Of a stretch of 64,000 bases of DNA, positions 21,585 to 30,488 are shown piece by piece (within the stretch, counting starts at the first letter, position 1; each line of letters begins with the position of its first letter). The stretch is from the NCBI RefSeq assembly GCF_017916325.1, contig NC_090168.1:1135143-1199142 (forward strand). The letters are read 5' to 3'. Source of the DNA: Leishmania martiniquensis (Eukaryota; Euglenozoa; Kinetoplastea; Trypanosomatida; Trypanosomatidae). The notes under the pieces are model-generated. The model was not told the origin of the DNA. It worked only from the letters and a program-made list of their open reading frames with translations, and searched no databases. The position numbers were made by a program, and so were the translations under genes.

Positions 21585-23342
21585 ATGCACGCAAGCGATG
21601 AAGCGAAGACAAAGTCTGGGGCACGCTTCGGTGCCCAGAATCAAGGTGGGGACATGCCGAGCTGGCTGCGCCGATCCTACACGCGAACCATATCCAGTGA
21701 GATTCGCACGACAGAGCAGCTTCAGTGCTCTTTCGAGGATGTTCGAAAGCAATGGTGGGGCCTGTGCCTGACATACACGCAGAGAAGGGAGGAATCGTCT
21801 TGTCACGGGAAGGTGGCCACGGAGGAAATCCTTCCACGCGGTACTCGTGATGCAGTCGATCGCCTGGTGAGCCAGCTGAAGTCGGTGAAACAGGAGTTGC
21901 TGGCGCATTTGTCGAGGCTATCTGGCGCACTTGCCGTTCCGACTATACCGCCACCGAGCGAAGCAGCGAGCTCCCCTCTGCCGGCATGGGTGAGCGACTT
22001 GATGGGCGACAGCATCCCGTGCAACGCGCGTGCGTCTCGCGTGGAGCAGAACTCGGAGGCAATACAAAGCTATCTGCAGGCGATTTGGCTGGCGCGGCGA
22101 GTGTGGGCGTGGTCTCTGTGCTTCGCCACTGTCACGATGGACTTGGAGCTGTTGTCGAGCAGTGTCAGTGTCGCAGCGGAGCTCTTTTTTGGCAACCTGT
22201 GTCGCGCCGCCACGGCGACTGAAGGAAGCAAGGGCGTCCGTGATTGGGGCGATGACGCTGCCCTCCACAGTGCCTACAATTTAAATGGTGTGCTTTCAGA
22301 AGCTCTCCTTCATGCGACTGTTGCCGCTGTAGCGGCTCGGGTGTCGTTGGAGCGACGAGCGGAGAACGGGGTGGCCTGCTGGCATGACGCCCACGTTCCT
22401 ATGCAGATCTTGGCGAAGGTGGAGGAAGAAGGGCGTGAGATAGCTGCCTTCTTTGGCTGTAGCGTCGCGTCTGCGATGTACACTGCCGGTTCTGTAGGTG
22501 GGGCGTCCTCCATGCCTGTAGACCCGCACGCGGCGACGCCGGAGGGGGATGTTCCTGTCCCTATGCCGGAGACGAGTGCTGCACCGGCGATACGCGATAT
22601 GTTTTGGGTGAACGCTGTCGCGCTGTGCTACGGCGTCGTGGTGCGCGACGACGCGAACGCTGCACGGCTTCTGTCTGTGTTCGAGGCGGCAAAGCGCTCT
22701 TTCTCGGCCGAGGCAACGGAGGGGGCGTTGGAAGAGGAATCGGCTTCATCCTCGCCATCGATAGGAGCACCCGAGCAGCCTCGCGCATCAGAGACACCTT
22801 CAGTGATACAGTCAGCGACGGTATTTGTCCTACTCGTGGCAAAGCTGCTTATCGATGAGGACTACGGCGCTCTTCCGGAGCTCCTGCGTCGCGCTGGATT
22901 CGTCGACGAGGGCGATGACTGTGCTGCGGATGGGGAGGTACTCTGTCCAAGCTTGTTGCTGGCCGCAGGGTGTCCAGAGGGTGCTGTTCTGCGCTTCCTC
23001 ATTCGCCTTCTGGCAGAGCACGTCGTGCGTCGGCGATGGATAGAGCATGGGCTGGGGCAGGCCTTTCGACCGATAGAACCTCATCATGCCGGTGCAGACG
23101 CTGCCACGGTGGAGCCAGACAGGCTGGAGGATGCTGAGCGCCATCAAGGGGCATACGCGCTGGCGAATCGTATGCCCCTTGATGAAGCCGCACGGCGTGC
23201 TCGGCTTAACAGACAAGCGGCTGCATGGAAGCTCTTTCCAGGCACGCGAGACCTCTGCCATGCGTTGCAGATGGCCGCGCTGCGCAGCATACGCGGTGAG
23301 TGGCCGCTGCCGCCGGCGCTGCTTAGGAGCGCTTTTTCGTAG
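21585..23342 (+). CDS. hypothetical helix-rich protein, 585 residues
   Basis: ATG 21585 is preferred because it is the first Met after the probable acceptor at 21505; ATG 21654 (MPSWLRRSYTRT) is an alternative. The protein is Ala/Leu/Glu-rich and mainly helical, with several Trp residues in its N-terminal third (KQWWGLC; IWLARRVWAWSLCF near residues 167-180) that would pack in helical repeats. A Ser/Pro/Glu-rich break lies at about residues 375-410 and a short acidic patch (DEGDDCAADGE) at about 442-452. No catalytic or membrane motif is visible and I do not recognise the family. A perfect 16-bp inverted repeat lies inside the coding sequence at 23142-23184. Confidence 0.72.
   Translation: MHASDEAKTKSGARFGAQNQGGDMPSWLRRSYTRTISSEIRTTEQLQCSFEDVRKQWWGLCLTYTQRREESSCHGKVATEEILPRGTRDAVDRLVSQLKSVKQELLAHLSRLSGALAVPTIPPPSEAASSPLPAWVSDLMGDSIPCNARASRVEQNSEAIQSYLQAIWLARRVWAWSLCFATVTMDLELLSSSVSVAAELFFGNLCRAATATEGSKGVRDWGDDAALHSAYNLNGVLSEALLHATVAAVAARVSLERRAENGVACWHDAHVPMQILAKVEEEGREIAAFFGCSVASAMYTAGSVGGASSMPVDPHAATPEGDVPVPMPETSAAPAIRDMFWVNAVALCYGVVVRDDANAARLLSVFEAAKRSFSAEATEGALEEESASSSPSIGAPEQPRASETPSVIQSATVFVLLVAKLLIDEDYGALPELLRRAGFVDEGDDCAADGEVLCPSLLLAAGCPEGAVLRFLIRLLAEHVVRRRWIEHGLGQAFRPIEPHHAGADAATVEPDRLEDAERHQGAYALANRMPLDEAARRARLNRQAAAWKLFPGTRDLCHALQMAALRSIRGEWPLPPALLRSAFS
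23142..23184. repeat. perfect 16-bp inverted repeat inside a coding sequence
   Basis: CATCAAGGGGCATACG (23142-23157) and its exact reverse complement (23169-23184) are separated by 11 bases. It lies near the 3' end of the 585-residue protein gene and would form a strong hairpin in the mRNA. Confidence 0.9.
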
Positions 23343-23529
23343 GGTGGCACTGAAGAGGTGAGCCGATCGTTTGTAGCGCACATGAGCTCCCTGTGCGCAC
23401 CTTTACACTAGTCTTCCGGGGTGACTGAGAGTTGACTGTTCCGATCGAAGCAAGTTTTAGGTATGGGTCTGGGAGGAGGCTGCCCTTCAGATGGCCGAGA
23501 CGTCACGGTGCGATATGTGGATAGGCGCA

Positions 23530-23573
23530 TTGCGTCACTTGAGCGCTGGCCAACCCACGCTCAAGTGACGCAA
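23530..23573. repeat. perfect 16-bp inverted repeat, intergenic
   Basis: TTGCGTCACTTGAGCG (23530-23545) and its exact reverse complement (23558-23573) flank a 12-base loop. It lies about 190 bases after the stop of the 585-residue protein gene, so it is probably in a UTR. Confidence 0.9.
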
Positions 23574-24100
23574 ACACTCCCCCCTCCCCCAACACACACA
23601 CGCACTATCCGTCTCGAATGCATGGCTCTGCGTACTTTCATGATTTCCTGGTGAGAGTCACCTGTTCCCGTGCGCGATGTCGCTCATGTCGCCTGACCAG
23701 AAAAAAAACGCTCTTTCGGATGGGCAGGAAGGACTGCCGAACACCTTCTGCGACACTCCTCGGCTCGTGGACGAGGCATTCGGCGTTGCGGACGAAGGCG
23801 ACAGCGTACCTGCCCCTCACCGAAGCCATAAGGGCGCATCATATGCACCCCTCTCTCTCGATGTGCCGACCTCTTCTTGCAGGGTGAGAAGGGAATGGGA
23901 GGGCCATCATGCCACCCCTTCATGCCACTCTCCATCGCGAGACTATTATTTTCAACACTTCAGCGCTACGGTGGTGCCACAGCGCCGAACACAGGGTCAA
24001 CCAATAAACACGGGGAGAAAAAAAACGACCGGCATATCATCTGAGGCTGCGCGGACCAGCCAGCCGAGCTTCTCTCGATCGTCTGTCGCGATTCACAGAG

Positions 24101-24163
24101 CTCTTTCTTTGCCCCTCCCTCCCTCCCTCCCTGCCCACCCTTCCGCACCGATCTCCTCTTCAG
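24101..24163 (+). promoter_or_regulatory. candidate spliced-leader acceptor for the RAD51C-like gene
   Basis: A strong CT-rich tract with a repeated CCCT unit (24101-24147) is followed by TTCAG at 24159-24163. It lies 59 bases before ATG 24223 but downstream of the longer-frame ATG 23677, which argues for the shorter protein. Confidence 0.55.
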
Positions 24164-24222
24164 CCAAAAGCACGCCCTCTGTGTCGCAGCGACTCTTCCG
24201 CGGAGCCCCTTCACTCGCCCCC

Positions 24223-26274
24223 ATGGCCCTGATCGAGTGCTCTGAGTTGCTGTCCTCCTCCACGAAGGCGAAGCTGCAGGACGCTGGCATCCTGTACGTC
24301 TCGGATGCCGTCGCTCTGTTCTCCTCTAATGCATGCCGCACCGGTGGCAGCAGTGACAGTCAACTGTTATCGGCCGTACGGCATTTCTGCACGACATCGA
24401 GACATGACACGTTACAGAATGACGCACGACCACGGCGCCGTCAGAAGCCAGGTGCCGCTGGAGATGGTGTTGACTTCTCCGATGCCCCGAGCGGTTCGGC
24501 GAGTGCCGAGACGGCGATGCGATCGACCCTCTCAAACACGGCCAGTCTGTCAAGATTGCTGAAGCTCACAGAGGACGAGGTGCATGAGATTGCGGAGATG
24601 GCTGCACGCACCGCGATGGTGGCCCAGGGGGAGGTTGAGCGGCGAAACGGTAGAACTTTGGGCGCGCAGGGAAGCGAGCTCTTTGAGGGCGTTGCGCCAT
24701 CTTCGCCGCTTGAGCCGCCGGCTTCTCCCCCTCGGCCTGCCGAGACTGCACAGAACACGTGCGAAGATGCTCATGCGTTTGACGGTCGCTCTTGTACGAT
24801 TCCAGGTTGCCGAACGCTGCTTGAGTTGTACGCCGAAGCTCGGGCCCGACAAGCGCAGGGCTTTCCAACCCATGTAACGACCTTCTCTCGTGAGCTCGAC
24901 CGCATACTGGGCGGTGGCGTACCCGTTGGTGGCGTCACCGAGATCAGTGGCCCTCCTGGGGTTGGCAAGACACAGCTGCTGATGCAGCTGGCTGTTAGCT
25001 GTACCATGCCAGTAGAGTTTGGAGGCATGGGAGGTGCGTGCCTCTTCGTAGATACAGAGGGCAGCTTTGTCGTCGAGCGCTTAGAGCAGATGGCGACAGC
25101 GGCGGTCTCGCTCGTGCGCGCCATACTTTTGCGCCAGCGCCAGCTGCCGCGAAGCGAGACGGCTGCCGCGCCGTCCCTCACTCTGAGGCAGCCAGCAGAG
25201 TCGAGTAAGAAGCGAAATCGATCCCCACCGCTGGATCTGCACACGGCTCTGCCTCAACGTGACGATTGCGAAGAGAGAGGCGGTGCGCCAGCCATCGAGG
25301 GCGACTTCTCTGTAGAGTCTGTGCTGCAGCGCGTGCACTATGTCCGGGTAACAGACCTGGCAGGGCTGCTGGCGCTCTTGCACAGTCTGACACCATGGCT
25401 TGAAGAGGATCGGAAGGGTGAAGCGAGCGCTGTGGTATCGACGGGATCAGGTGGCATGACGGCGGAATCTTCCAGGAATCTCAGCAAGTCAGCCGGCGGT
25501 GCGCGCACGCCGGTGCGAATGGTTCTCGTGGACTCGATTGCGTTGCCGTTCCGCTCCTTTGAGGGCTTTCACAGAGGAGGTCTCAGTGGGAGCAGTGGTG
25601 GTGACGGGGACGGTGCCATGAACCTACTCGGCTACGCAGAGGGGACTGCTGCGCATAAGGGCCTGTCTATGCAGTCTTCCAAGGGCCTTTGGTCGAGGCA
25701 GGGGCTTTGGCGGCGTTCTCGTCTCCTGTTCCAGTGTAGTACGTTACTGGAGCAACTAGCAGGCGCATATCAGCTGGCCATTGTGGTGACGAATCACATG
25801 ACTACCAAGACGCTACGCAGCCCTGCCTCCCAAGACGCCACCTGCGTCAGCGCAGCACAGAGGACCGGCTGCTCTGCCGCTGACGGCGAGGCCAACGGTG
25901 GGCACCACCGGCTGAGCATTCTGGTTCCTGCTCTCGGTGATGCGTGGGGACAGGGGCTCTCTACGCGGCTTCTGCTTTCTTTCCACCACTACGACCTTCC
26001 TCCGTGCTGCTTTGTCGCTCAAACCACCGCACCGACGGCTGCTAACGAGTGCATGGAGGACGTGGTCTACTCCCTCACAGCAGCACCACACCAGCCGCCG
26101 ACAGCTCTGCGCAGCGTGGCGCAGCACCGGGTGGTGCGGGTGCTCAAGTGCAGCGGCCAGCCGAGGCGGGAAGCCTGCTTCCTAATCACATCGAAGGGCA
26201 TTCGCGACGCTCCCAAGGAACTGGCGTCGCGATTGGCTGAAACGAGTGCCGGTGCAGGGCAGGGACATCCATAG
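24223..26274 (+). CDS. RAD51 paralogue of the RAD51C type (kinetoplastid RAD51-3-like)
   Basis: 683 residues from ATG 24223. The protein matches RAD51C in order: an N-terminal helical segment ECSELLSSSTKAKLQDAG, a linker CRTLLELYAEA, then the ATPase core with ILGGGVPVGG, Walker A GPPGVGKT (243-250, Lys249), FVDTEGSFVVERL, Walker B VRMVLVDS (Asp437), VVTNHMTTK and LVPALGDAWG, and a closing strand LITSKGIRDAP. Walker A to B spans 188 residues against about 111 in human RAD51C as I remember it; the excess is Ser/Arg/Pro-rich inserts. RAD51C-type proteins act with other paralogues to help RAD51 load on single-stranded DNA in homologous recombination, in the nucleus. The start at 24223 aligns with the start of the family's N-terminal domain; a 182-residue longer reading from 23677 exists. 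From memory, Leishmania RAD51-3 is the likely orthologue. Confidence 0.88.
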   Translation: MALIECSELLSSSTKAKLQDAGILYVSDAVALFSSNACRTGGSSDSQLLSAVRHFCTTSRHDTLQNDARPRRRQKPGAAGDGVDFSDAPSGSASAETAMRSTLSNTASLSRLLKLTEDEVHEIAEMAARTAMVAQGEVERRNGRTLGAQGSELFEGVAPSSPLEPPASPPRPAETAQNTCEDAHAFDGRSCTIPGCRTLLELYAEARARQAQGFPTHVTTFSRELDRILGGGVPVGGVTEISGPPGVGKTQLLMQLAVSCTMPVEFGGMGGACLFVDTEGSFVVERLEQMATAAVSLVRAILLRQRQLPRSETAAAPSLTLRQPAESSKKRNRSPPLDLHTALPQRDDCEERGGAPAIEGDFSVESVLQRVHYVRVTDLAGLLALLHSLTPWLEEDRKGEASAVVSTGSGGMTAESSRNLSKSAGGARTPVRMVLVDSIALPFRSFEGFHRGGLSGSSGGDGDGAMNLLGYAEGTAAHKGLSMQSSKGLWSRQGLWRRSRLLFQCSTLLEQLAGAYQLAIVVTNHMTTKTLRSPASQDATCVSAAQRTGCSAADGEANGGHHRLSILVPALGDAWGQGLSTRLLLSFHHYDLPPCCFVAQTTAPTAANECMEDVVYSLTAAPHQPPTALRSVAQHRVVRVLKCSGQPRREACFLITSKGIRDAPKELASRLAETSAGAGQGHP

Positions 26275-26794
26275 GACTAACGGAGCCCTTCCACACTGTT
26301 GAGCAAGAGGGGGAGTAGGCTTAGCGGCCCTTCAGCATGGCGCCCATCTCCCGCACATTCCTGCACGCTCTCCCCCTGTAGCACAGTTTTTACCTAGGGA
26401 GACGCCTGCACATCGTAGACGGATGCAGACAGAGAGCGCAGCACAGAAGAACATACGACCGCCGAGTGCGCCTCCGCTGTGGTGGGTGGCCTCGGAATAG
26501 TTTGGTCACGGCGTGCCTTTAAAGAAAGAGGCACTGGTGCACGTAGCCCCCCCCCCCACACACCATGGGTTCGGCGTGAGCGTGCGCCACTAAACTGCCA
26601 TCACGCGTGTTGCCACATGACCGACAGTGCTGCACGCCGCATGCCGCCCTTTCTTCACAAAAGAGATGCCACGCGCGCTCTCTTTCGCCCTCTTCCGCTT
26701 CCTACATTACTTCGTGCACGCACTGCTACCGTATCCTATTCACAGCTGGGCTCTTTGCCACCCCTCTCCTGTCTCCCTTCATCTCACACCTCCG

Positions 26795-26904
26795 CCATCG
26801 CCCTCGGCCCTTGCCCCCCTCCCCCAGACACACACACAGAGCGAGAGAGAGTGGGGGGGGGCCGGAGCTGAGTTGTCGCGCAGGAGAGCGGTGCCGCTCT
26901 CCTG
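26795..26904 (+). repeat. dispersed repeat, copy A (+ orientation)
   Basis: A segment reading CCCTCGGCCC, a C run, AGACACACACACAGAGCGAG, a GA run, a G run and GCCGGAGCTGAGTTG recurs in reverse orientation at 44855-44952. The conserved core is directly followed by a hairpin in both copies: here 26881-26904, CAGGAGAGCGG and CCGCTCTCCTG around TG. No coding frame is conserved, so it is a UTR element or short ncRNA/retroposon fragment. Confidence 0.65.
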
Positions 26905-28460
26905 TCATCGGGGGCAGAGGGGCGCTTCTCCTGATGCTCCACGTGTCATGCTGCAACGGTACGCGGGCGAGGTGTGTGTGAAGGATCCGCAGGAAGCGCA
27001 CATCGACGGCTCTGCGCGCGCACACACGCACTCTCACGCATGCGCAAACATGCACAGATATGTATCGTCACGTGTATGAATGCCTTATGCGCCCATGCAT
27101 GGTAGAGGTGCCATATGCGCAGTCTGCTGATGGGAACGTAGGCCTGCTGTTTCACGGCTCGTTGCGATGGCGACACTTTTCTTCTCGCTTCTTCGTTGTG
27201 ACATGCGCCTCCTCCTTGCTCCTGTCTCCTCTCCACTTGACGCAGCGATCACGCCGGGATCTGACTGTGCCAGTGCTCGCGCACGCTCTCTTGTCGGCGC
27301 GTGTGCTGATCGTGTGCCTTCTGCATGGCGCGCGATGCAAATAGGACCGCGCTTTGTGCAGAAACGGCGCTGCGCCCGCCGCCTCAAAGGGCACAGTTTT
27401 CTTTTCCGTTTTCTGTCTTGTCGTGCCTCTTGTCGCGCTGGCGCTCTTGCGCCCCCTATCGCGAACCGCAGCCATTGCAGAGAACTTTACTGCGCGAAGG
27501 TCTCTGCCCGCCTCTGTCTTCTTCGGTTCTGAACCGATTTGCCTGTGCGCGAAAAAGAAAAGCATTGGCTGCCGGATCGACAGGAAGACGAGAGGCGATC
27601 GCGGGTGAAGCAGAGACTGCAACGTACGCCATGCCACCAAAGAGAAGAGGGAGTGAGGCACACAGATGGAGCGGGGCGAACGAGCAAAGGAAATCGTGAC
27701 ACTATTCTCCAGGACATTCGGGTCTGGCGCCTTCCAACCTTGCTGTCTGCCCCTCCTCTTCCGTTGCATCAGTGGCTCTGTGGCTGTGTGTGTGTATATG
27801 TGAGTGTGTGTGCGGGGGTGGGGGGCGTCCTGCAAGCATCGCCGCGTGTTAAAGCCTTCATGTAAAGCTCCATTAGAGACTTCAGCAACGCCATCAGTTG
27901 AGGCAGGTGATCTGCTGTTGTCTCCTTGCGGTCCTTCGCCTCATCCACCGCTCCTCCATGCAGCTCTCCCTCTCGCCGCCTTTCGCGAAGTGACACCGCT
28001 TGCGTCAGTCCCCGAGAGGGGAAGGGGGTGGGTGGTAGGTGCGGCAAGTTCAGGTGGCGGCGCACCACAGCGTCTTTCATCGTCGCCTCGGTGTGTACTT
28101 CGCGTGACACACGAGCCGCTCTTCAGGAGGCCCTCGCCCCTCTCCTCTTCTCTCGTTGGACTCGTCGCCTCCTTCGCCATTGAGCCGTCTGCGCTGCTTT
28201 CACTCCCGCTTTTCTTCTCCTCCCTGTGCTAGCTACCCCGCCTCCTCTCCTCCGCTCGTATCACCCTGCCACCCGTGGCCTCTCGGTCCTGGTTGCGCCG
28301 CTCGCGACGCTCTCGCGCTTCTTGAACGAATCCGCAAAGAAGATTGTAGTTACGCGCGCTCACGTCCGGCACGCATAGACCCACAGCCACACGTACCTGT
28401 GATACGTGCGCAACACACAGAGAGCAGACAGGAAAGAAGAAACGGCGTCTCCACTCCCCG

Positions 28461-28492
28461 TCGGCTTTCCCTCTCTTTTTCTCTCGCGTCAG
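28461..28492 (+). promoter_or_regulatory. candidate spliced-leader acceptor for RSPH9
   Basis: CT-rich tract ending in GTCAG (AG at 28491-28492), 28 bases before ATG 28520. Confidence 0.5.
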
Positions 28493-28519
28493 CCTCTCTC
28501 TTTTTTTACTGGCGCGCCG

Positions 28520-29479
28520 ATGACGTCTCACCACCCTTTTGAGTATGCCTTCATGGCGGGCGCGTCCTTCTCACCCAAGGAGCGCGTCCAACTCTCCAGC
28601 TCCCTTCCTCTTCTTAGCGTGCAAACGAAGCGTAAGGAGCTGGTGCTCTGGGGCAAAATATTCGGATACAAGGCGGACTACATTATCGTGGAGGCCTTTG
28701 ACGACGACGCAGTGGTGGAGCCTGAGCTGTACTACACCCTCGATGAGGGGCATACCTTCAGCCTTCTCGGTACCCCCTCCTCGGTCTTTGCCATGTGCCC
28801 AGGCTACAGCAACTGCAAGGGTCTGGAGCAGGCGGAGTGGAAGCAGATCATGCTACTCGGCATGCGTGGCCCCTTCATCGGTGACCCTGCGTACGAGTAC
28901 CGTGTCAGCAACCATAGCGCAGCTCACGGTGCACCGGAGACGCAGAGTGTGAAGGAGTCGGTGCGCCTGGCCCTCTTTATTGAGGAGCTTGACCACGAGT
29001 GCCGGGTGGTACCTCGTGGGGCATACGTCATGGCCGAGCGTCAGTCGACGGCGACGATTGCGATGACCACTGGGGCTGACATTGACGCGGGCTCGCGGAC
29101 TGAGGCTCGGCGCAACAGTGCGTTTACAGGACTTCCGCGCACGGTCGAAGGGGCCCTGACACTCCGCAATTATTACCACCTGCGTGCTGTGAACCCGTAC
29201 CGCCGCCTTTTGGCGCGCAGCAAGAACTCCTTCTTCAGCAAGTCAGCGCTGGAACAGGTCAGCGAGCACCCCCTCCTCGACGCAACCTTCGAGTCCTTGT
29301 CGGGGGATGTGCCATCGGGAATGTGGCAGCTGCGCTACGACCCATTTCACAACGTCGTGATAGGCCGCAACATCCGCTTCCCTGGTTCCCTTTTCTACCA
29401 CGTGCCAGAGACCTCCGTCTACGGCAGTGTGTACATGGGTGATGGCAACATGAACATCAATGTTGCCTTCGAGATGTAA
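28520..29479 (+). CDS. RSPH9: radial spoke head protein 9 (RSPH9)
   Basis: 319 residues. ATG 28520 (MTSHHPFEYAF) is the first Met in the frame after the pyrimidine tract. Recognisable RSPH9 features are the N-terminal segment ending in LVLWGKIFGYKADYIIVEAF, the central FIEELDHECRVVPRGAYV, and the C-terminal WQLRYD ... FPGSLFYHVPETSVYGSVY followed by GDGNMNINVAFEM. RSPH9 is part of the head of the axonemal radial spokes, which contact the central pair and regulate dynein in motile 9+2 flagella. It is somewhat longer than the human protein (about 276 residues), with an extra Thr/Arg-rich stretch at about residues 172-205 just after the VVPRGAYV motif. No transmembrane segment is seen, as expected for an axonemal protein. 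Confidence 0.9.
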   Translation: MTSHHPFEYAFMAGASFSPKERVQLSSSLPLLSVQTKRKELVLWGKIFGYKADYIIVEAFDDDAVVEPELYYTLDEGHTFSLLGTPSSVFAMCPGYSNCKGLEQAEWKQIMLLGMRGPFIGDPAYEYRVSNHSAAHGAPETQSVKESVRLALFIEELDHECRVVPRGAYVMAERQSTATIAMTTGADIDAGSRTEARRNSAFTGLPRTVEGALTLRNYYHLRAVNPYRRLLARSKNSFFSKSALEQVSEHPLLDATFESLSGDVPSGMWQLRYDPFHNVVIGRNIRFPGSLFYHVPETSVYGSVYMGDGNMNINVAFEM

Positions 29480-30488
29480 AGCCGACGAGCACAACCGTGT
29501 CAACGCCCGCAAGCACGCGTTTTTTGTGTTTCTTTCTTATGTGAGTGTGCGTATGCGTGTGTCTCTGGCCGTGGCCGCTGAGTGATGGGTGGCGTAGCCC
29601 TCCGATCCCTCGGCCTCTTCTCCTCACGGCCACCCCAGGCACGGATGTAGTCGTAGTGAGCTCGTCATGCACATATGTGGCCGGGCTGGTGCCCGCGCAT
29701 CGAACAGTCTGTCTGGCGCTTTTCCCCACACGTTATTTTTGGCTGCCACGAGAGACGTCGGTGGCCGCAGCGGCGACTCTTTCTCTCTCTCTCGCTACGC
29801 TGTGCGGGCTGCCTGCTCGGCCACCGTACGCGCCGTCATAGCAGGTCGTGGGGTTCTGGCGTACACAGCAGGCGCTTCTCCGTCTCTGCCGCCCCTTTTC
29901 CTTTGCGGTTCAGTTAGCGTAGATGTTCTTGGATGCAGAGAGGGCACCGCCTGGCGTTCTGATGTTTTGTAAGAGCCCTCCTTTCCTGGCGTGCATGCCA
30001 TCCCTCTGACCTTCTCCCACCCCGCGCCTCCCCTGCGCGAGAGGGAGAGGCGCTGCCATCACAATAGGCCTGCTGTTCTCTCTCTAGACCGGCAGGTCGG
30101 GGTCTTGCGACTGCTGTGCAGTAGTTCTTGCATGCCACGTCTCGCTCGTGACGATGGCGTGCGCCATGGGACAGTCCTGTTGCTGTCCCATCCCTTTCGC
30201 AGTAACGATGGAGAATGACACATGCGGAAGTGGATGGGTTCGCCGCTCTTGATGCGCCGTTCGCGGCTCCCTCTGTCTATGCCACCGCTTCTCGCACTGG
30301 GCGCCACTCTTTCGCTGTGCTTGTTCGCTTCCCCCCCTCCTCCCTCCACCAAGACGCGCCCCTTCTTAGTGCTCAGAGGCACAGCCGCTCTCCCTCTGCA
30401 GCGTGGCATGTGATGAGCTCTGTGTAGTAAAACGGACGAGTGCAAGGAAGAAAGACTAGGTTGGGCAGATTCGTAGACGTAGGCGGCA
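29480..30488 (+). other. intergenic / UTR region
   Basis: 1 kb without a gene. A small perfect hairpin lies at 30166-30191 (9-bp stem, 8-base loop). A C/T-rich tract occurs at 30321-30349. Confidence 0.6.
30321..30368 (+). promoter_or_regulatory. candidate spliced-leader acceptor for the mitochondrial protein gene
   Basis: C/T-rich tract 30321-30349 followed by AG at 30352-30353 and again at 30367-30368, about 120-135 bases before ATG 30489. Confidence 0.4.

Larger units (their letters stand above)
23343..24222 (+). other. intergenic / probable 5' UTR of the RAD51C-like gene
   Basis: From 23677 onward this stretch is also open in the RAD51C frame, so an N-terminal extension of 182 residues is formally possible. 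The in-frame translation is low-complexity and contains a strong pyrimidine tract with AG, so I treat it as non-coding. A perfect hairpin sits at 23530-23573. Confidence 0.5.
26275..28519 (+). other. intergenic / UTR region with one copy of a dispersed repeat
   Basis: 2.2 kb without a convincing gene. It contains part of a dispersed repeat (26795-26904), CT-rich DNA, and the strong pyrimidine tract just before the RSPH9 gene. Open frames of up to 227 codons on either strand are Arg/Ser/Cys-rich and judged spurious. Confidence 0.55.
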
